Shown: piece by piece, positions 16,923 through 25,820 of the stretch
How positions within the stretch are numbered: the stretch's first letter is position 1
Layout: each line of letters opens with the position of its first letter
DNA from: an uncultured Prevotellaceae bacterium
GTDB lineage: Bacteria; Bacteroidota; Bacteroidia; Bacteroidales; Bacteroidaceae
Direction: 5' to 3'
Assembly: GCA_900316645.1 (NCBI GenBank)
Contig: ONDP01000013.1
Coordinates: 62,001-126,000 of the forward strand
DNA: 64,000 bases
Notes under the pieces: generated by a model
What the model saw: the letters and a program-made list of their open reading frames with translations, nothing else
Told to the model about the DNA's origin: nothing
Database searches by the model: none
Translations under genes and position numbers: made by a program

Positions 16923-17714
16923 ATGATGCTCTTACTCATTTTATTATCTATCACCCTCATAGGTTTGGTTTGCAGCCTATGGTACATCAAGACTTTGAAG
17001 GATCGTATCCGCGAGACGACAAAGTCTGAGCGCATGAAACATGCTTTCCTCAATAACATCAATCACGAGGTTCAGGTGCCCTTGAAGTCAGTTTCTGAAC
17101 TGGCTGGTGTCATTTCGCGTGAAGACCTCTACCTTTCCAAGAACGAGAAGCGCAGCATTTCCGAGCAATTGCGCTATCATGCCAATTTCATCTCTACGCT
17201 GATGACTGAAGTCATGATGTTCTCAGGTACCGATACGGAAAAGCACCAATTGCGTTTGGAGTCGTTTAGCCCAAATGCGCTCTGCCGTCGTTGCCTTGAA
17301 GCCAATATGTTCAGCATCTATCACCGCAGTGCCGTCAAGCTGAATTTCAAGCGCGAACTCAATGACGAGTATTTTGTCACCAATGACCGCCATCTCGTCG
17401 AACTGATAGTCAACAAGCTGATTCTCAATGCCTGTCGCTTCACCGAAGAGGGTGAAGTACTGGTGGGATGTAATGTCAGCGAGAATGTAGGGCGGCTTAC
17501 TATCTTTGTAGAGGACACGGGAAATGGTGTCCCAGAGAATCGTCGCAACTATCTGTTCTCATGGTTTGACGACCCTGATGATATGAAAGACGAGGTGGAA
17601 ATTGACCTCAGCATTTGTCAGCGTGTATCCCAGAAATTAGGCGGTGAGCTCTATATGGATACTAATTATCAGCGTCGCGGCACTCGTTTTGTTTTGACGC
17701 TGCCCCTCCGATAG
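16923..17714 (+). CDS. small membrane sensor histidine kinase
   Basis: The start is set at ATG 16923 because AAAGGAGG lies 7 bases upstream. This gives 263 residues: one membrane segment at the N-terminus (LLILLSITLIGLVCSLWYI), a dimerisation helix with the phospho-acceptor His in NNINHEVQVPLKSV, and a GHKL ATPase domain with the N-box (ELIVNKLILNACRF), G1 box (VEDTGNGVP) and a modified C-terminal box (GTRFVLTLP). There is no sensor domain or receiver, and no response regulator beside it. The last 53 bases overlap the end of the convergent symporter gene. Confidence 0.8.
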   Translation: MMLLLILLSITLIGLVCSLWYIKTLKDRIRETTKSERMKHAFLNNINHEVQVPLKSVSELAGVISREDLYLSKNEKRSISEQLRYHANFISTLMTEVMMFSGTDTEKHQLRLESFSPNALCRRCLEANMFSIYHRSAVKLNFKRELNDEYFVTNDRHLVELIVNKLILNACRFTEEGEVLVGCNVSENVGRLTIFVEDTGNGVPENRRNYLFSWFDDPDDMKDEVEIDLSICQRVSQKLGGELYMDTNYQRRGTRFVLTLPLR

Positions 17715-19068
17715 TTTCCTCATCTATCATGTCCAACTGATTGTTCCAGAGGTATTTCCGTGTTTCATGCACGATAATACCACTTAGTGCCAATAGCGAT
17801 ATTAGGTTCGGTATCGCCATCAGCGCATTCATGCAGTCGGCCATATTCCATACGATTTCCAGCTGAATAGCACAGCCTAAGAATACCACCACGATAAATA
17901 TCAGGCGATAGGGCAATACCCATTTCCTGCCACTCAGATACTCCATTGCCTTCTCGCCGTAGTAGCTCCATCCCAAAATGGTTGAGAAGGCAAAGGTCAG
18001 CAACCCGAATGTCAGCAAGGGAGTGCCCACCACAGGAATCTTCGCAAAAGCCATGTGTGTCAACACAGCACCGTTCTCGAACGAGATGTTAGGATAGTGC
18101 AGCACACTGCTTACAATCGCGATTCCAGTCATGGCACAAATAACCACTGTATCCCAGAAAGTTCCGCTGCTCGATACCAATGCCTGGCGCACAGGATTGC
18201 GCGTCTGGGCGGCAGCAGCCACAATGGGGGCAGAACCCATTCCCGACTCGTTGCTAAATAGTCCGCGGGCAATACCATAACGGGCAGCTGTTATAATTGC
18301 CGACCCCACAAATCCCCCTCCTGCGGCGTCGGGCGTGAAAGCTTGTGAAACAATCAACTTGATGGCAGACCATACATAATCGATATTGATACTGATGATA
18401 TAGATACAGCCTAATACGTAGAACACCGCCATCACGGGCACCAGAGCAGAACACACCCGTGCTATACTCTTTACACCACCCAGCACCACAGATGCAACCA
18501 GCAATGCAATGACGATACCAGAAATATAAGGCGACACATCATAGGTCTCGTTCATTATGGTTGATATGGCGTTGGCCTGAACCGTATTACCTATTCCGAA
18601 GGAGGCTAAGATCGTGAAGAAGGCAAACAAAATGGCGAGCCATTTCCAACCCAGTCCTCTTTCCAGTGCGTACATAGGACCGCCACTGACACTCCCGTCA
18701 GAATTCCTCTTTCGGTATTTGATGGCCAGCAGTCCCTCGGCATATTTCGTTGAAATACCGAATACACCTGTCAGCCAGCACCACAGGACGGCACCAGGTC
18801 CTCCCAGTGTAATGGCAGTAGCCACACCGATAATGTTTCCCGTACCGATGGTAGCAGCCAGGGCGGTGGCCAGCGAAGCAAAATGCGACACGTCGCCAGG
18901 AGCGTCTTTGTCTTTCTGCACTGACAGCTTGATAGCTTTGAAGATATAGCGCTGGGGAAAACGCAGTTTCACCGTTAGGTATAAATGCGTACCAAGCAAT
19001 AGAAAAATCATGGGCCATCCCCATAATATACTGCTGAGATTGACAAAAAAACTATTTATCATTTCCAT
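17662..19068 (-). CDS. sodium:alanine (AGCS-family) symporter
   Basis: An amino-acid carrier of the alanine/glycine:cation symporter family with about 10 membrane segments. Family marks are TIGTGNIIGVATAITLGGPGA, GGPMYALERGLGWKWLA, and ARGLFSNESGMGSAPIVAAA. The start is ATG 19068; a TTG two codons earlier is less likely. It overlaps the stop of the DUF4230 gene upstream by 17 bases, so the three minus-strand genes 20315-17662 form one operon with translational coupling. Confidence 0.9.
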   Translation of the reverse strand: MEMINSFFVNLSSILWGWPMIFLLLGTHLYLTVKLRFPQRYIFKAIKLSVQKDKDAPGDVSHFASLATALAATIGTGNIIGVATAITLGGPGAVLWCWLTGVFGISTKYAEGLLAIKYRKRNSDGSVSGGPMYALERGLGWKWLAILFAFFTILASFGIGNTVQANAISTIMNETYDVSPYISGIVIALLVASVVLGGVKSIARVCSALVPVMAVFYVLGCIYIISINIDYVWSAIKLIVSQAFTPDAAGGGFVGSAIITAARYGIARGLFSNESGMGSAPIVAAAAQTRNPVRQALVSSSGTFWDTVVICAMTGIAIVSSVLHYPNISFENGAVLTHMAFAKIPVVGTPLLTFGLLTFAFSTILGWSYYGEKAMEYLSGRKWVLPYRLIFIVVVFLGCAIQLEIVWNMADCMNALMAIPNLISLLALSGIIVHETRKYLWNNQLDMIDEETIGGAASKQNECRDADN

Positions 19069-19654
19069 AGTCAAATCTCACTTTAATAAATTTAAAACCC
19101 ATACTTTGCATCACCTGTCGCACCTGAGCATCACCGTTCTGACGGGCAGCCTCCAGATTCTGGGGTGTCAGTCCGCGTTGCAACATCCGCTGGTAAGCTC
19201 GACGCAACAAGGCCTCGCGATCCTTAGTCTCCCACTTTCCACTTTCAAAGAAACTCTTTGTCCGTGCTTCGTCTATGAAGTCTCTGTCCAACAGTCCTAT
19301 CTTAGGTAGCGTGATGTCCAGTGTATCGTCGTTCACAGTAATCCATCCCGACTCCACCTGTTTCAAGTTCACGCCCAGGCGCATTGTTCCATAGTAGATT
19401 CTCGCCAGATGGTCGTCGCTGAAGAATCCTTTCCTGACGGTGTCCACCATCTCCTCGTCACTGATAGCCAGAAATTCCCATTCACCGATATCTTTGATGC
19501 TTTTTATCTGTTCCGGTGTGATGTCAATTTTCTGATCGGCACTTATTTCCACGCTGCTCGTCTTCACGCTGCTGAAAATCCAGGCTATCAACACCACCGC
19601 CATGATGATGCCGACGCCATATAGAGCCAGTATGACTTTGTTACTTTTTCCCAT
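19052..19654 (-). CDS. DUF4230-family membrane-anchored protein
   Basis: The true start is ATG 19654 (MGKSNKVILALYG); codons upstream in this frame read through the preceding gene. The 200-residue protein has one N-terminal membrane anchor (VGIIMAVVLIAWIF) and a globular domain (IKDIGEWEFLAISDEE, GVNLKQVESGWITVNDDTLDITLPKIGLLD) that belongs to the DUF4230 family of unknown function. It overlaps the preceding DUF4230 lipoprotein gene by 14 bases. Confidence 0.75.
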   Translation of the reverse strand: MGKSNKVILALYGVGIIMAVVLIAWIFSSVKTSSVEISADQKIDITPEQIKSIKDIGEWEFLAISDEEMVDTVRKGFFSDDHLARIYYGTMRLGVNLKQVESGWITVNDDTLDITLPKIGLLDRDFIDEARTKSFFESGKWETKDREALLRRAYQRMLQRGLTPQNLEAARQNGDAQVRQVMQSMGFKFIKVRFDYGNDK

Positions 19655-20315
19655 TTTCGATATTCGTATTGATGAGAGACTGGATGTCCTGCAGTCCATA
19701 TTCCTTGCGGAACTGGATGATGATGTCTTTCTCATTGTAACCCATTTGGGCAATGATAGGCACCAACACGCGGGCAGCATTCTCCTTGGCCATCGGAATA
19801 ATGCCTAGTTGCGGAATCGTGGCAATGATGGAAGCCCGTCCCTGTTGTTCGTAGTTCGTCATTTCTGCATCAGTGAAGTGCGAGCGCACCAGTCCCACGT
19901 ACTCTTTGATGTTGTGTTGGTCTATCTTAGAACTTGTCAGTACCACCTGCGGGTCGGGCAGTATGATGGTTATCTTGCCGTTTTCCCGCTCCACGTTTTT
20001 CTCCGAAAACGTGCTCATGTCGATATATGCCTTCAGTGTTGCATCCATCGGAATGGCAATCTTCCTGTCGCCCAACGGCATCTTGATATTGAAGTCCTGC
20101 GACAGCAGTGTCCCTTTCAGACGTATCACGTCATCGTGTGTGACTATTTTGTGTATTTTATATTCAGTGGTATATATGCGTGAGCACTGCTGAATCTGCG
20201 TCACCAGAATAGGAATAGAGTCCGTCACAACCGGTTCCGCCTCCTGTTTCTGTTGCTTGCTACAGCTCCAGCACATCATGAGGGCAATCGCTAATATGAT
20301 GATTCTACTATTCAT
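19641..20315 (-). CDS. DUF4230-family lipoprotein
   Basis: A 224-residue protein with a lipoprotein signal (ILAIALMMCWSCS), followed by a DUF4230 domain that parallels the downstream protein (IYTTEYKIHKIVTHDD, KITIILPDPQVVLTSSKID). The two probably form a pair at the membrane. Function unknown. It is the first gene of an operon with an AGCS symporter. Confidence 0.75.
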   Translation of the reverse strand: MNSRIIILAIALMMCWSCSKQQKQEAEPVVTDSIPILVTQIQQCSRIYTTEYKIHKIVTHDDVIRLKGTLLSQDFNIKMPLGDRKIAIPMDATLKAYIDMSTFSEKNVERENGKITIILPDPQVVLTSSKIDQHNIKEYVGLVRSHFTDAEMTNYEQQGRASIIATIPQLGIIPMAKENAARVLVPIIAQMGYNEKDIIIQFRKEYGLQDIQSLINTNIENGKK

Positions 20316-20528
20316 TTCGTCTGCAAAGATAGTTAAAAAACATCAAAATGCTAACTTTCTATGATTTTTTTTAGTCTTCTATTAAACTTTTTATTCTTTC
20401 GCCCGTCATAATGCAAAACAAAGTTTAGCGTATAGTGAAGCGAGAGACGCTCTCAACCAAGATAAAAACGATAAAAATTCAATAAGAAAACATCATAGTG
20501 ATTTAGGTTAACATAGTGTTTTTTCATT

Positions 20529-20551
20529 GGGGCAAGCGTGCCCCTTTTTTT
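20529..20551 (+). terminator. orphan plus-strand terminator with an alternative partner
   Basis: GGGGCA (20529-20534), loop AGCG, TGCCCC (20539-20544), then seven T. A second TGCCCC lies at 20565-20570 after a perfect ATTTGC/GCAAAT hairpin, so GGGGCA could pair with either copy. Genes on both sides are on the minus strand, so nothing obvious is terminated. The remainder of 20316-20591 contains no gene that I can see. Confidence 0.55.
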
Positions 20552-20591
20552 ATTTGCACGCAAATGCCCCATGAAAACATTTCCCCCTTTA

Positions 20592-22364
20592 TTACTCCGC
20601 TTTCTGCCAGATGAATACGGTGTTCTGCCCGTACATGTACTTGTAGCTGATGTCAGGGATGATACTGGTGACCATTCGAAGACCTAAGTGCTCGTAGCCA
20701 TTGGCGCCGATGTTCGGATCAGCCATCTTGCCTGCCCTGACAGGGTCGAAAGGCTTGCCCGCATCTTTGAGGGTAACAAAGATGCCCTCTTTGTTGACCT
20801 GGATGTGTACGTCGAAAGTACGGGAGGTAATCTTGCCACGTGAGTGAGTGGCAATGTTGGTCATCAGTTCCTCGCAGCAGACGTTTATCTTGATGGCGTT
20901 ATTGGTTGGCACCATGCTTTCCTTGAGGAAGGCTTTGATGTCGGAAAGGGCTTTGCACACATTTTTTATATCATATTCCACGGAGCGGTCGAAAGTGGGA
21001 CCGGCTGTGTCTTGGGGTATCATGGTGATGGGCGAGACGTGCGCCTTGACAAGGCGGCTGCGCAGGGTGGTAAAGCCCACCTGAAACAGCAGTACCAGCA
21101 CACAGGACAGTACAAAGCCCCACCATAGTTCTATGCCCTCCATCTCGGCTACGGCCCATACACCAATAACGAGCATAATCGTCTGAGCAGTAGCGGTGAT
21201 GACGCTGGCCTTATCATGACCCAGTATCTGGTAGGTGCTGAGCAGTATCTGCGTAACGGCAAAAGGAATGAGCATCAGTGCAAAGATGCGGAGCACACGA
21301 TTAAGTTCAACGGACAACTCAGTGCCTGATTCAACACCGAAGAGGTTACCCACAACCCCAGGCACATACATGACGACGATAACCAGTGCCACCAGTGCGG
21401 CAATGATGATGAGTGCCTGTCTGACGAGAATCTCAAGACCGCGAAGGTCGCGCTCGCCTACAAGGACACCGCCTATGGCAAACATCGACTCTATGACACC
21501 GTCGATAAATACATACGACAGCAGCAGCATTTGAAGACAGACGGACCAAATGAAGAGACCGTCGCTGCCCAGATAACGTAGCACAATGTCATTGATGAGC
21601 ATGATAGTGATAGCCATCAGCGAGTTGCTGACGGTAATGGGGGCACCCTCCTTGACGTTTTCCCGGAAGACGTTCACAATGCTCTTTCCAGGCCACTTGA
21701 GACGGTAGGAACTGCCAGGTTTGTGCAAATAGGCAGCAAGGATGATGATATTGACGGCAAACATAGACAGCGAACCAAGGGCGGCACCATCGACACCCAT
21801 GCCCAGCACGGAGATGGTCAGGAAATCAACCAGGATATTGACTGCAGCACCCGCCACCACGGCAATGGTGACCATGCGCGGACGGCCGTCGGTAGCCACA
21901 AAGAGACACAGGCCGTATGACATCATCTGTAGCCATGCACCCATCGCATAGGTGTGGATGTAGTCATAGGCCATCTCGTTGAGGCGGGGCTCGTCGGACA
22001 TCAGTTCCACTATCTCACGGCTGAACAGACTAATGCCCATCGCCACTGCCAGTCCCAACGTCATCACCATGATGATGGTGGAAGTGAAGGTGCGTGCCAC
22101 CTTGTCCATGTCGTGACTGCCTATGGCCTGTGCACACATGGCATTGGCACCGAAGCAGATGAGGAATGCCATACAGTTGAGCACCTCGACGAGGGGCAGT
22201 ACCAAGTTGATGGCCGACACGGCATCAGTTCCTACTACATGACCAACTATCATAGAGTCGGCAGTGTGAGCCAACTGTGACGCAGCAGCTGTGAGCACAG
22301 CAGCCATTACGAATGTCTTTAACGCCTTAGAGACGATGAAGGAGTTTCTATGTCCTTTTTCCAT
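20592..22364 (-). CDS. MATE-family transporter fused to a GHKL (RsbW-like) ATPase domain
   Basis: A 590-residue protein. Residues 1-450 form a 12-segment MATE exporter (SQLAHTADSMIVGHVVGTDAVSAINLVLP at the start). The last 130 residues are a GHKL ATPase of the RsbW/HATPase_c_2 type, with an N-box (CCEELMTNIATHS), a G1 box (LKDAGKPFDP) and a G2-like GLRMV, ending in YMYGQNTVFIW. No frame break separates the halves. A paralogue with the same layout is at 41939-43687 beside the NRPS. The role of the ATPase is unknown; in RsbW it is a kinase of an anti-sigma antagonist. Its substrate is unknown, and it is a single gene with its own promoter. Confidence 0.85.
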   Translation of the reverse strand: MEKGHRNSFIVSKALKTFVMAAVLTAAASQLAHTADSMIVGHVVGTDAVSAINLVLPLVEVLNCMAFLICFGANAMCAQAIGSHDMDKVARTFTSTIIMVMTLGLAVAMGISLFSREIVELMSDEPRLNEMAYDYIHTYAMGAWLQMMSYGLCLFVATDGRPRMVTIAVVAGAAVNILVDFLTISVLGMGVDGAALGSLSMFAVNIIILAAYLHKPGSSYRLKWPGKSIVNVFRENVKEGAPITVSNSLMAITIMLINDIVLRYLGSDGLFIWSVCLQMLLLSYVFIDGVIESMFAIGGVLVGERDLRGLEILVRQALIIIAALVALVIVVMYVPGVVGNLFGVESGTELSVELNRVLRIFALMLIPFAVTQILLSTYQILGHDKASVITATAQTIMLVIGVWAVAEMEGIELWWGFVLSCVLVLLFQVGFTTLRSRLVKAHVSPITMIPQDTAGPTFDRSVEYDIKNVCKALSDIKAFLKESMVPTNNAIKINVCCEELMTNIATHSRGKITSRTFDVHIQVNKEGIFVTLKDAGKPFDPVRAGKMADPNIGANGYEHLGLRMVTSIIPDISYKYMYGQNTVFIWQKAE

Positions 22365-22431
22365 TTGTGTAGTGTTTTATCAAATTAGGTTAGATGGCAT
22401 CCGTTATACAGACATCATCAAAATTCGAGTT

Positions 22432-22462
22432 CAAAGGTAATGCTTTTGTTTGATACGAGCAA
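22432..22462 (-). promoter_or_regulatory. promoter of the 20592-22364 MATE-ATPase gene
   Basis: Minus strand: TTG (22462-22460), a 20-base spacer and TACCTTTG (22439-22432), about 68 bases before the start codon. Confidence 0.6.
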
Positions 22463-22494
22463 AAAAAAACAAATAAAAGTGTTGTTTTCCTTTC

Positions 22495-22530
22495 TTTGTT
22501 CTCGTTTAATCAGAATTTTGTGTAATTTTG
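22495..22530 (+). promoter_or_regulatory. promoter of the calcium-ATPase gene
   Basis: TAATTTTG at 22523-22530 lies 9 bases before the start codon, with TTTG at 22495-22498 (spacer 24, longer than usual). The 17 bases 22495-22511 (TTTGTTCTCGTTTAATC) recur identically at 37111-37127 in the promoter array before the WYL regulator. The mRNA leader would be almost absent. Confidence 0.5.
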
Positions 22531-22538
22531 TCCCCCGA

Positions 22539-25130
22539 ATGAAACAGCAACAATATGTAGGACTGACCGAAGAGGAAGTCCTGGAGAGCCGGCAACGGTT
22601 TGGTAGGAACGTGTTTACGGAACCGGAACGGACACCATTATGGAGACGCTTCCTGGAGAAATTCTCCGATCCGCTGATAGTGATTTTGTTGGTGGCGGGT
22701 GTGCTGTCGGTAGCCATTTCCTTCTATGAGTTTTTCTCGCTTCATGAGGAAATGACGGTGTTTTTCGAACCTGTGGGTATCTTTATTGCCATCATTCTGG
22801 CAACGGGAATGGCTTTCCTCTTTGAGGTGAAGGCCGACAGGGAATTTGCCATTCTGAATCAGGTGAACGACGAGGAACCGGTAACAGTTATCAGAAACGG
22901 CAAGCGGCGACAGATTCCGAAATGTGACGTGGTGGTGGGCGACATAGTGTTGCTGGCTACCGGCGACGAGATAGCTGCCGATGGCGAACTGTTGGAATCG
23001 GTGACGCTGCAGGTGGACGAATCGACGCTGACGGGTGAGCCTATCTGCCAGAAGAGTATCAGGGAGGAGGATTTTGACGCAGAGGCTACTTTCCCCACCA
23101 ATCATGTGCTGAAGGGTACAAAGGTGATGGAAGGGCACGGCATCATGAAAGTGCTGGCTGTGGGCGATGCCACTGAGAACGGTAAGGTGTATGAGGCAGC
23201 CAAGATTGACGACAGTGTAAAGACACCGCTGAACGAACAGTTGGAGCGTCTGGGACTGCTGATAGCGCGCATGAGTTATGGTGTGGCCTTCTTGGTTATC
23301 GTAGGTCGTGTGCTGATGTTCTTCCTCAACTACGACTTCGAATGGATACACTTCATCGGTTATCTGTTGCAATCCATTATGATAGCTGTGACGTTGATAG
23401 TGGTGGCTGTGCCGGAAGGACTGCCGATGGCTGTGACGCTGAGTCTGGCCTATAGCATGCGAAGAATGCTGAAGACGCACAATCTGGTGAGAAAGATGCA
23501 CGCCTGTGAGACGATGGGTGCCACTACTGTGATATGTACAGACAAGACGGGAACACTGACGCAGAACCAGATGCACGTCTATGAGACTTGCTTTGACGAC
23601 GAGCCGCTGGAACGCGTATATCAGGGTATGGCTGTGAATACGACGGCTTCACTGCAAACGGAGGACGGTGCACAGCCCAGTGTGATAGGTAATCCGACGG
23701 AAGGAGCCCTGCTGTTGTGGTTGTACAGTCAGGGCGTTGACTATCGTACACTGAAGGACAACGTGACGGTGGAAACTGAGTTGCCTTTCTCGACAGAGCG
23801 TAAAATGATGGCTGTCGTGGTCAGCGACGAGAAAGGGCGTCACCTATATGTAAAAGGTGCCCCTGAGATAGTTGCCAGGAAATGCCGTATAGATGAGGAG
23901 CGGAAGGCGAGGGTGCAGCAACAGTTGCTGGACTATCAGAAGCAGGGCATGCGTACTCTGGGCTTTGCCTATCGGAAACTGAACGAAGGGGAGGTTGCTA
24001 TTGCCGACCAGCAGTTGACGGTAGATGATATGGTGTTCCAGGGCATTGTGGCTATCAGCGACCCAGTGCGCCCTGACGTGCCTGATGCCGTCAGAGAGTG
24101 TCTGCAGGCTGGTATTGCCGTGAAGATAGTGACAGGCGACACAGCAGCAACAGCGTGTGAGATAGCCCGACAGGTGGGGCTGTGGACCGACGGAGACGGA
24201 GAGCGTCAGTTGATAACAGGTACCGACTTTGCCGCCCTGACAGACGAAGCCCTACTGGAGCGGGTGATGGACCTGAAGGTGATTGCCCGTGCGCGCCCGA
24301 TGGATAAGAAACGACTGGTGGAGGCTTTGCAGAAACTGGGACAGGTGGTGGCAGTGACAGGCGACGGAACGAATGACGCACCGGCACTGAAAGCCGCCCA
24401 CGTAGGCCTCTCGATGGGCGACGGAACATCGGTGGCCAAGGAAGCCTCCGACATCACCATTATCGACAATTCGTTCAGCAGCATAGGAAGAGCGGTGATG
24501 TGGGGACGTTCGCTATACAGGAATATCCAGCGCTTCATCCTGTTTCAGATGACAGTGAATGTAGTGGCCTGCTTGATAGTGCTGACGGGTGCCTTTATGG
24601 GTACAGAAGTACCGCTGACAGTAACGCAGATGCTGTGGGTCAACCTGATTATGGACACGTTTGCAGCCATGGCACTGGCCTCATTGCCACCATCGGCAGC
24701 AGTGATGAACGAAAAGCCTCGCGACAGGCGCAGCTTTATTATAAATAAGGAGATGGCGTGGCACATCGTTGGAGTGGGTGTGACATTCTTCGTGGTGCTA
24801 CTCTACATATTATATCAATACGAGCACAGCGGATGGTCGCAGTATGAGCAAAGTATGTTCTTCACCATCTTCGTGATGCTGCAGTTCTGGAACATGTTCA
24901 ATGCCCGAGCCTTCGCAACAGGTGAGAGTGCCCTGAAGGTGAAGGGTTGCAAGGGCTTCCTGTTCATAGCCCAACTCGTATTCTTCGGACAGCTGCTTAT
25001 CGTTACCTTTGGTGGGCGTATGTTCAACGTGACGCCTCTGGCACTGCACGACTGGTGCGTGATTATCGGCACCACATCGGTGGTGTTATGGATAGGCGAA
25101 GGGTGGCGCTGGCTGAAAAATCGGCGATAA
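22539..25130 (+). CDS. P-type calcium-transporting ATPase (P2 type)
   Basis: The start is ATG 22539 (MKQQQYVGLTEEEVL); earlier in-frame codons fall in the promoter. The protein of 863 residues has the full P-type plan: an N-terminal cation-ATPase domain, the TGE actuator motif (STLTGEP), VPEGLPMAVTLSLA in TM4, the phosphorylated Asp in ICTDKTGTLTQNQ, KGAPE in the nucleotide domain, and TGDGTNDAPALKAA in the P domain, with six hydrophobic segments after it. This type pumps Ca2+ (or Mn2+) out of the cytoplasm. It is a single gene. Confidence 0.92.
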   Translation: MKQQQYVGLTEEEVLESRQRFGRNVFTEPERTPLWRRFLEKFSDPLIVILLVAGVLSVAISFYEFFSLHEEMTVFFEPVGIFIAIILATGMAFLFEVKADREFAILNQVNDEEPVTVIRNGKRRQIPKCDVVVGDIVLLATGDEIAADGELLESVTLQVDESTLTGEPICQKSIREEDFDAEATFPTNHVLKGTKVMEGHGIMKVLAVGDATENGKVYEAAKIDDSVKTPLNEQLERLGLLIARMSYGVAFLVIVGRVLMFFLNYDFEWIHFIGYLLQSIMIAVTLIVVAVPEGLPMAVTLSLAYSMRRMLKTHNLVRKMHACETMGATTVICTDKTGTLTQNQMHVYETCFDDEPLERVYQGMAVNTTASLQTEDGAQPSVIGNPTEGALLLWLYSQGVDYRTLKDNVTVETELPFSTERKMMAVVVSDEKGRHLYVKGAPEIVARKCRIDEERKARVQQQLLDYQKQGMRTLGFAYRKLNEGEVAIADQQLTVDDMVFQGIVAISDPVRPDVPDAVRECLQAGIAVKIVTGDTAATACEIARQVGLWTDGDGERQLITGTDFAALTDEALLERVMDLKVIARARPMDKKRLVEALQKLGQVVAVTGDGTNDAPALKAAHVGLSMGDGTSVAKEASDITIIDNSFSSIGRAVMWGRSLYRNIQRFILFQMTVNVVACLIVLTGAFMGTEVPLTVTQMLWVNLIMDTFAAMALASLPPSAAVMNEKPRDRRSFIINKEMAWHIVGVGVTFFVVLLYILYQYEHSGWSQYEQSMFFTIFVMLQFWNMFNARAFATGESALKVKGCKGFLFIAQLVFFGQLLIVTFGGRMFNVTPLALHDWCVIIGTTSVVLWIGEGWRWLKNRR

Positions 25131-25132
25131 AG

Positions 25133-25163
25133 TTTGTTATATAAGATAAAAGTATTAACTTTG
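25133..25163 (+). promoter_or_regulatory. promoter of the 25188-25766 lipoprotein gene
   Basis: TTTG at 25133-25136, a 19-base spacer, TAACTTTG at 25156-25163, 24 bases before the ATG. Confidence 0.65.
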
Positions 25164-25187
25164 CATAGTCAAAAAGAACGAAAGCTA

Positions 25188-25766
25188 ATGAAAACAAATG
25201 TCATCTATACGGTCATGGTAGGATGCCTGGTGGCGTCGCTGATGGCTTGTGGGAATAAACAGAAGAGTAATGATATCATCACCAAGACGGTGGAGATGCC
25301 CAAGCCTCAGGAACCCGTGAGGTTGCAACCCTACAACGACAGCAGGGACGTGAGCTGGATAGGCAAGCAGTATCATGTGAATATCAACCGACAGCCCAGC
25401 GACTCGCTGCCGATGGTGAAGGACGAGACAGGTCAGCAGTTTGTTGACAACTACATCACGATGGAGGTGTCGCGTCAGGATGGCAGCAAGTTCTACAGTC
25501 ATAAGTTCACCAAGAAGGACTTCGACAAGTATCTGGATGACGACTATCGTGAGACAGGCATTCTGGAAGGGTTGGTTTTTGACAAGGCCGATGGCGACTG
25601 GCTGGAGTTCGCTGCCAGTGTGTGTCACCCTCAGACCGACGAGTACATCCCTCTGATAGTACGTCTCTCTCGCATGGGTCAGCTCACCGTCCAGCGTGAC
25701 AGTCAGATGGACACCAGTCCAGATGAATCGCAAAAGCAAGAGAAGGAACAAGACGACGAAATATAA
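25188..25766 (+). CDS. lipoprotein, DUF4738-like
   Basis: Start at ATG 25188 (MKTNVIYTVMVGCLVASLMAC), giving a lipoprotein signal with the Cys at residue 21. The 192-residue protein looks like DUF4738 proteins of the phylum (SWIGKQYHVNINRQPSDSLP, then VDNYITMEVSRQDGSKFYSH and KKDFDKYLDDDY). The C-terminal tail is Gln/Lys/Glu-rich. Function unknown. It is a single gene between a good promoter and a strong terminator. Confidence 0.65.
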   Translation: MKTNVIYTVMVGCLVASLMACGNKQKSNDIITKTVEMPKPQEPVRLQPYNDSRDVSWIGKQYHVNINRQPSDSLPMVKDETGQQFVDNYITMEVSRQDGSKFYSHKFTKKDFDKYLDDDYRETGILEGLVFDKADGDWLEFAASVCHPQTDEYIPLIVRLSRMGQLTVQRDSQMDTSPDESQKQEKEQDDEI

Positions 25767-25769
25767 AAA

Positions 25770-25797
25770 AACTCCCCGATTTGGGGAGTTCTTTTTT
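25770..25797. terminator. bidirectional terminator
   Basis: AACTCCCC (25770-25777) pairs with GGGGAGTT (25783-25790), with CTTTTTTT after it on the plus strand and a T-run on the minus strand as well. It serves the lipoprotein gene and the convergent pgi gene. Confidence 0.85.
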
Positions 25798-25820
25798 TGC
25801 TATAGACTATTCGCTGTTGG

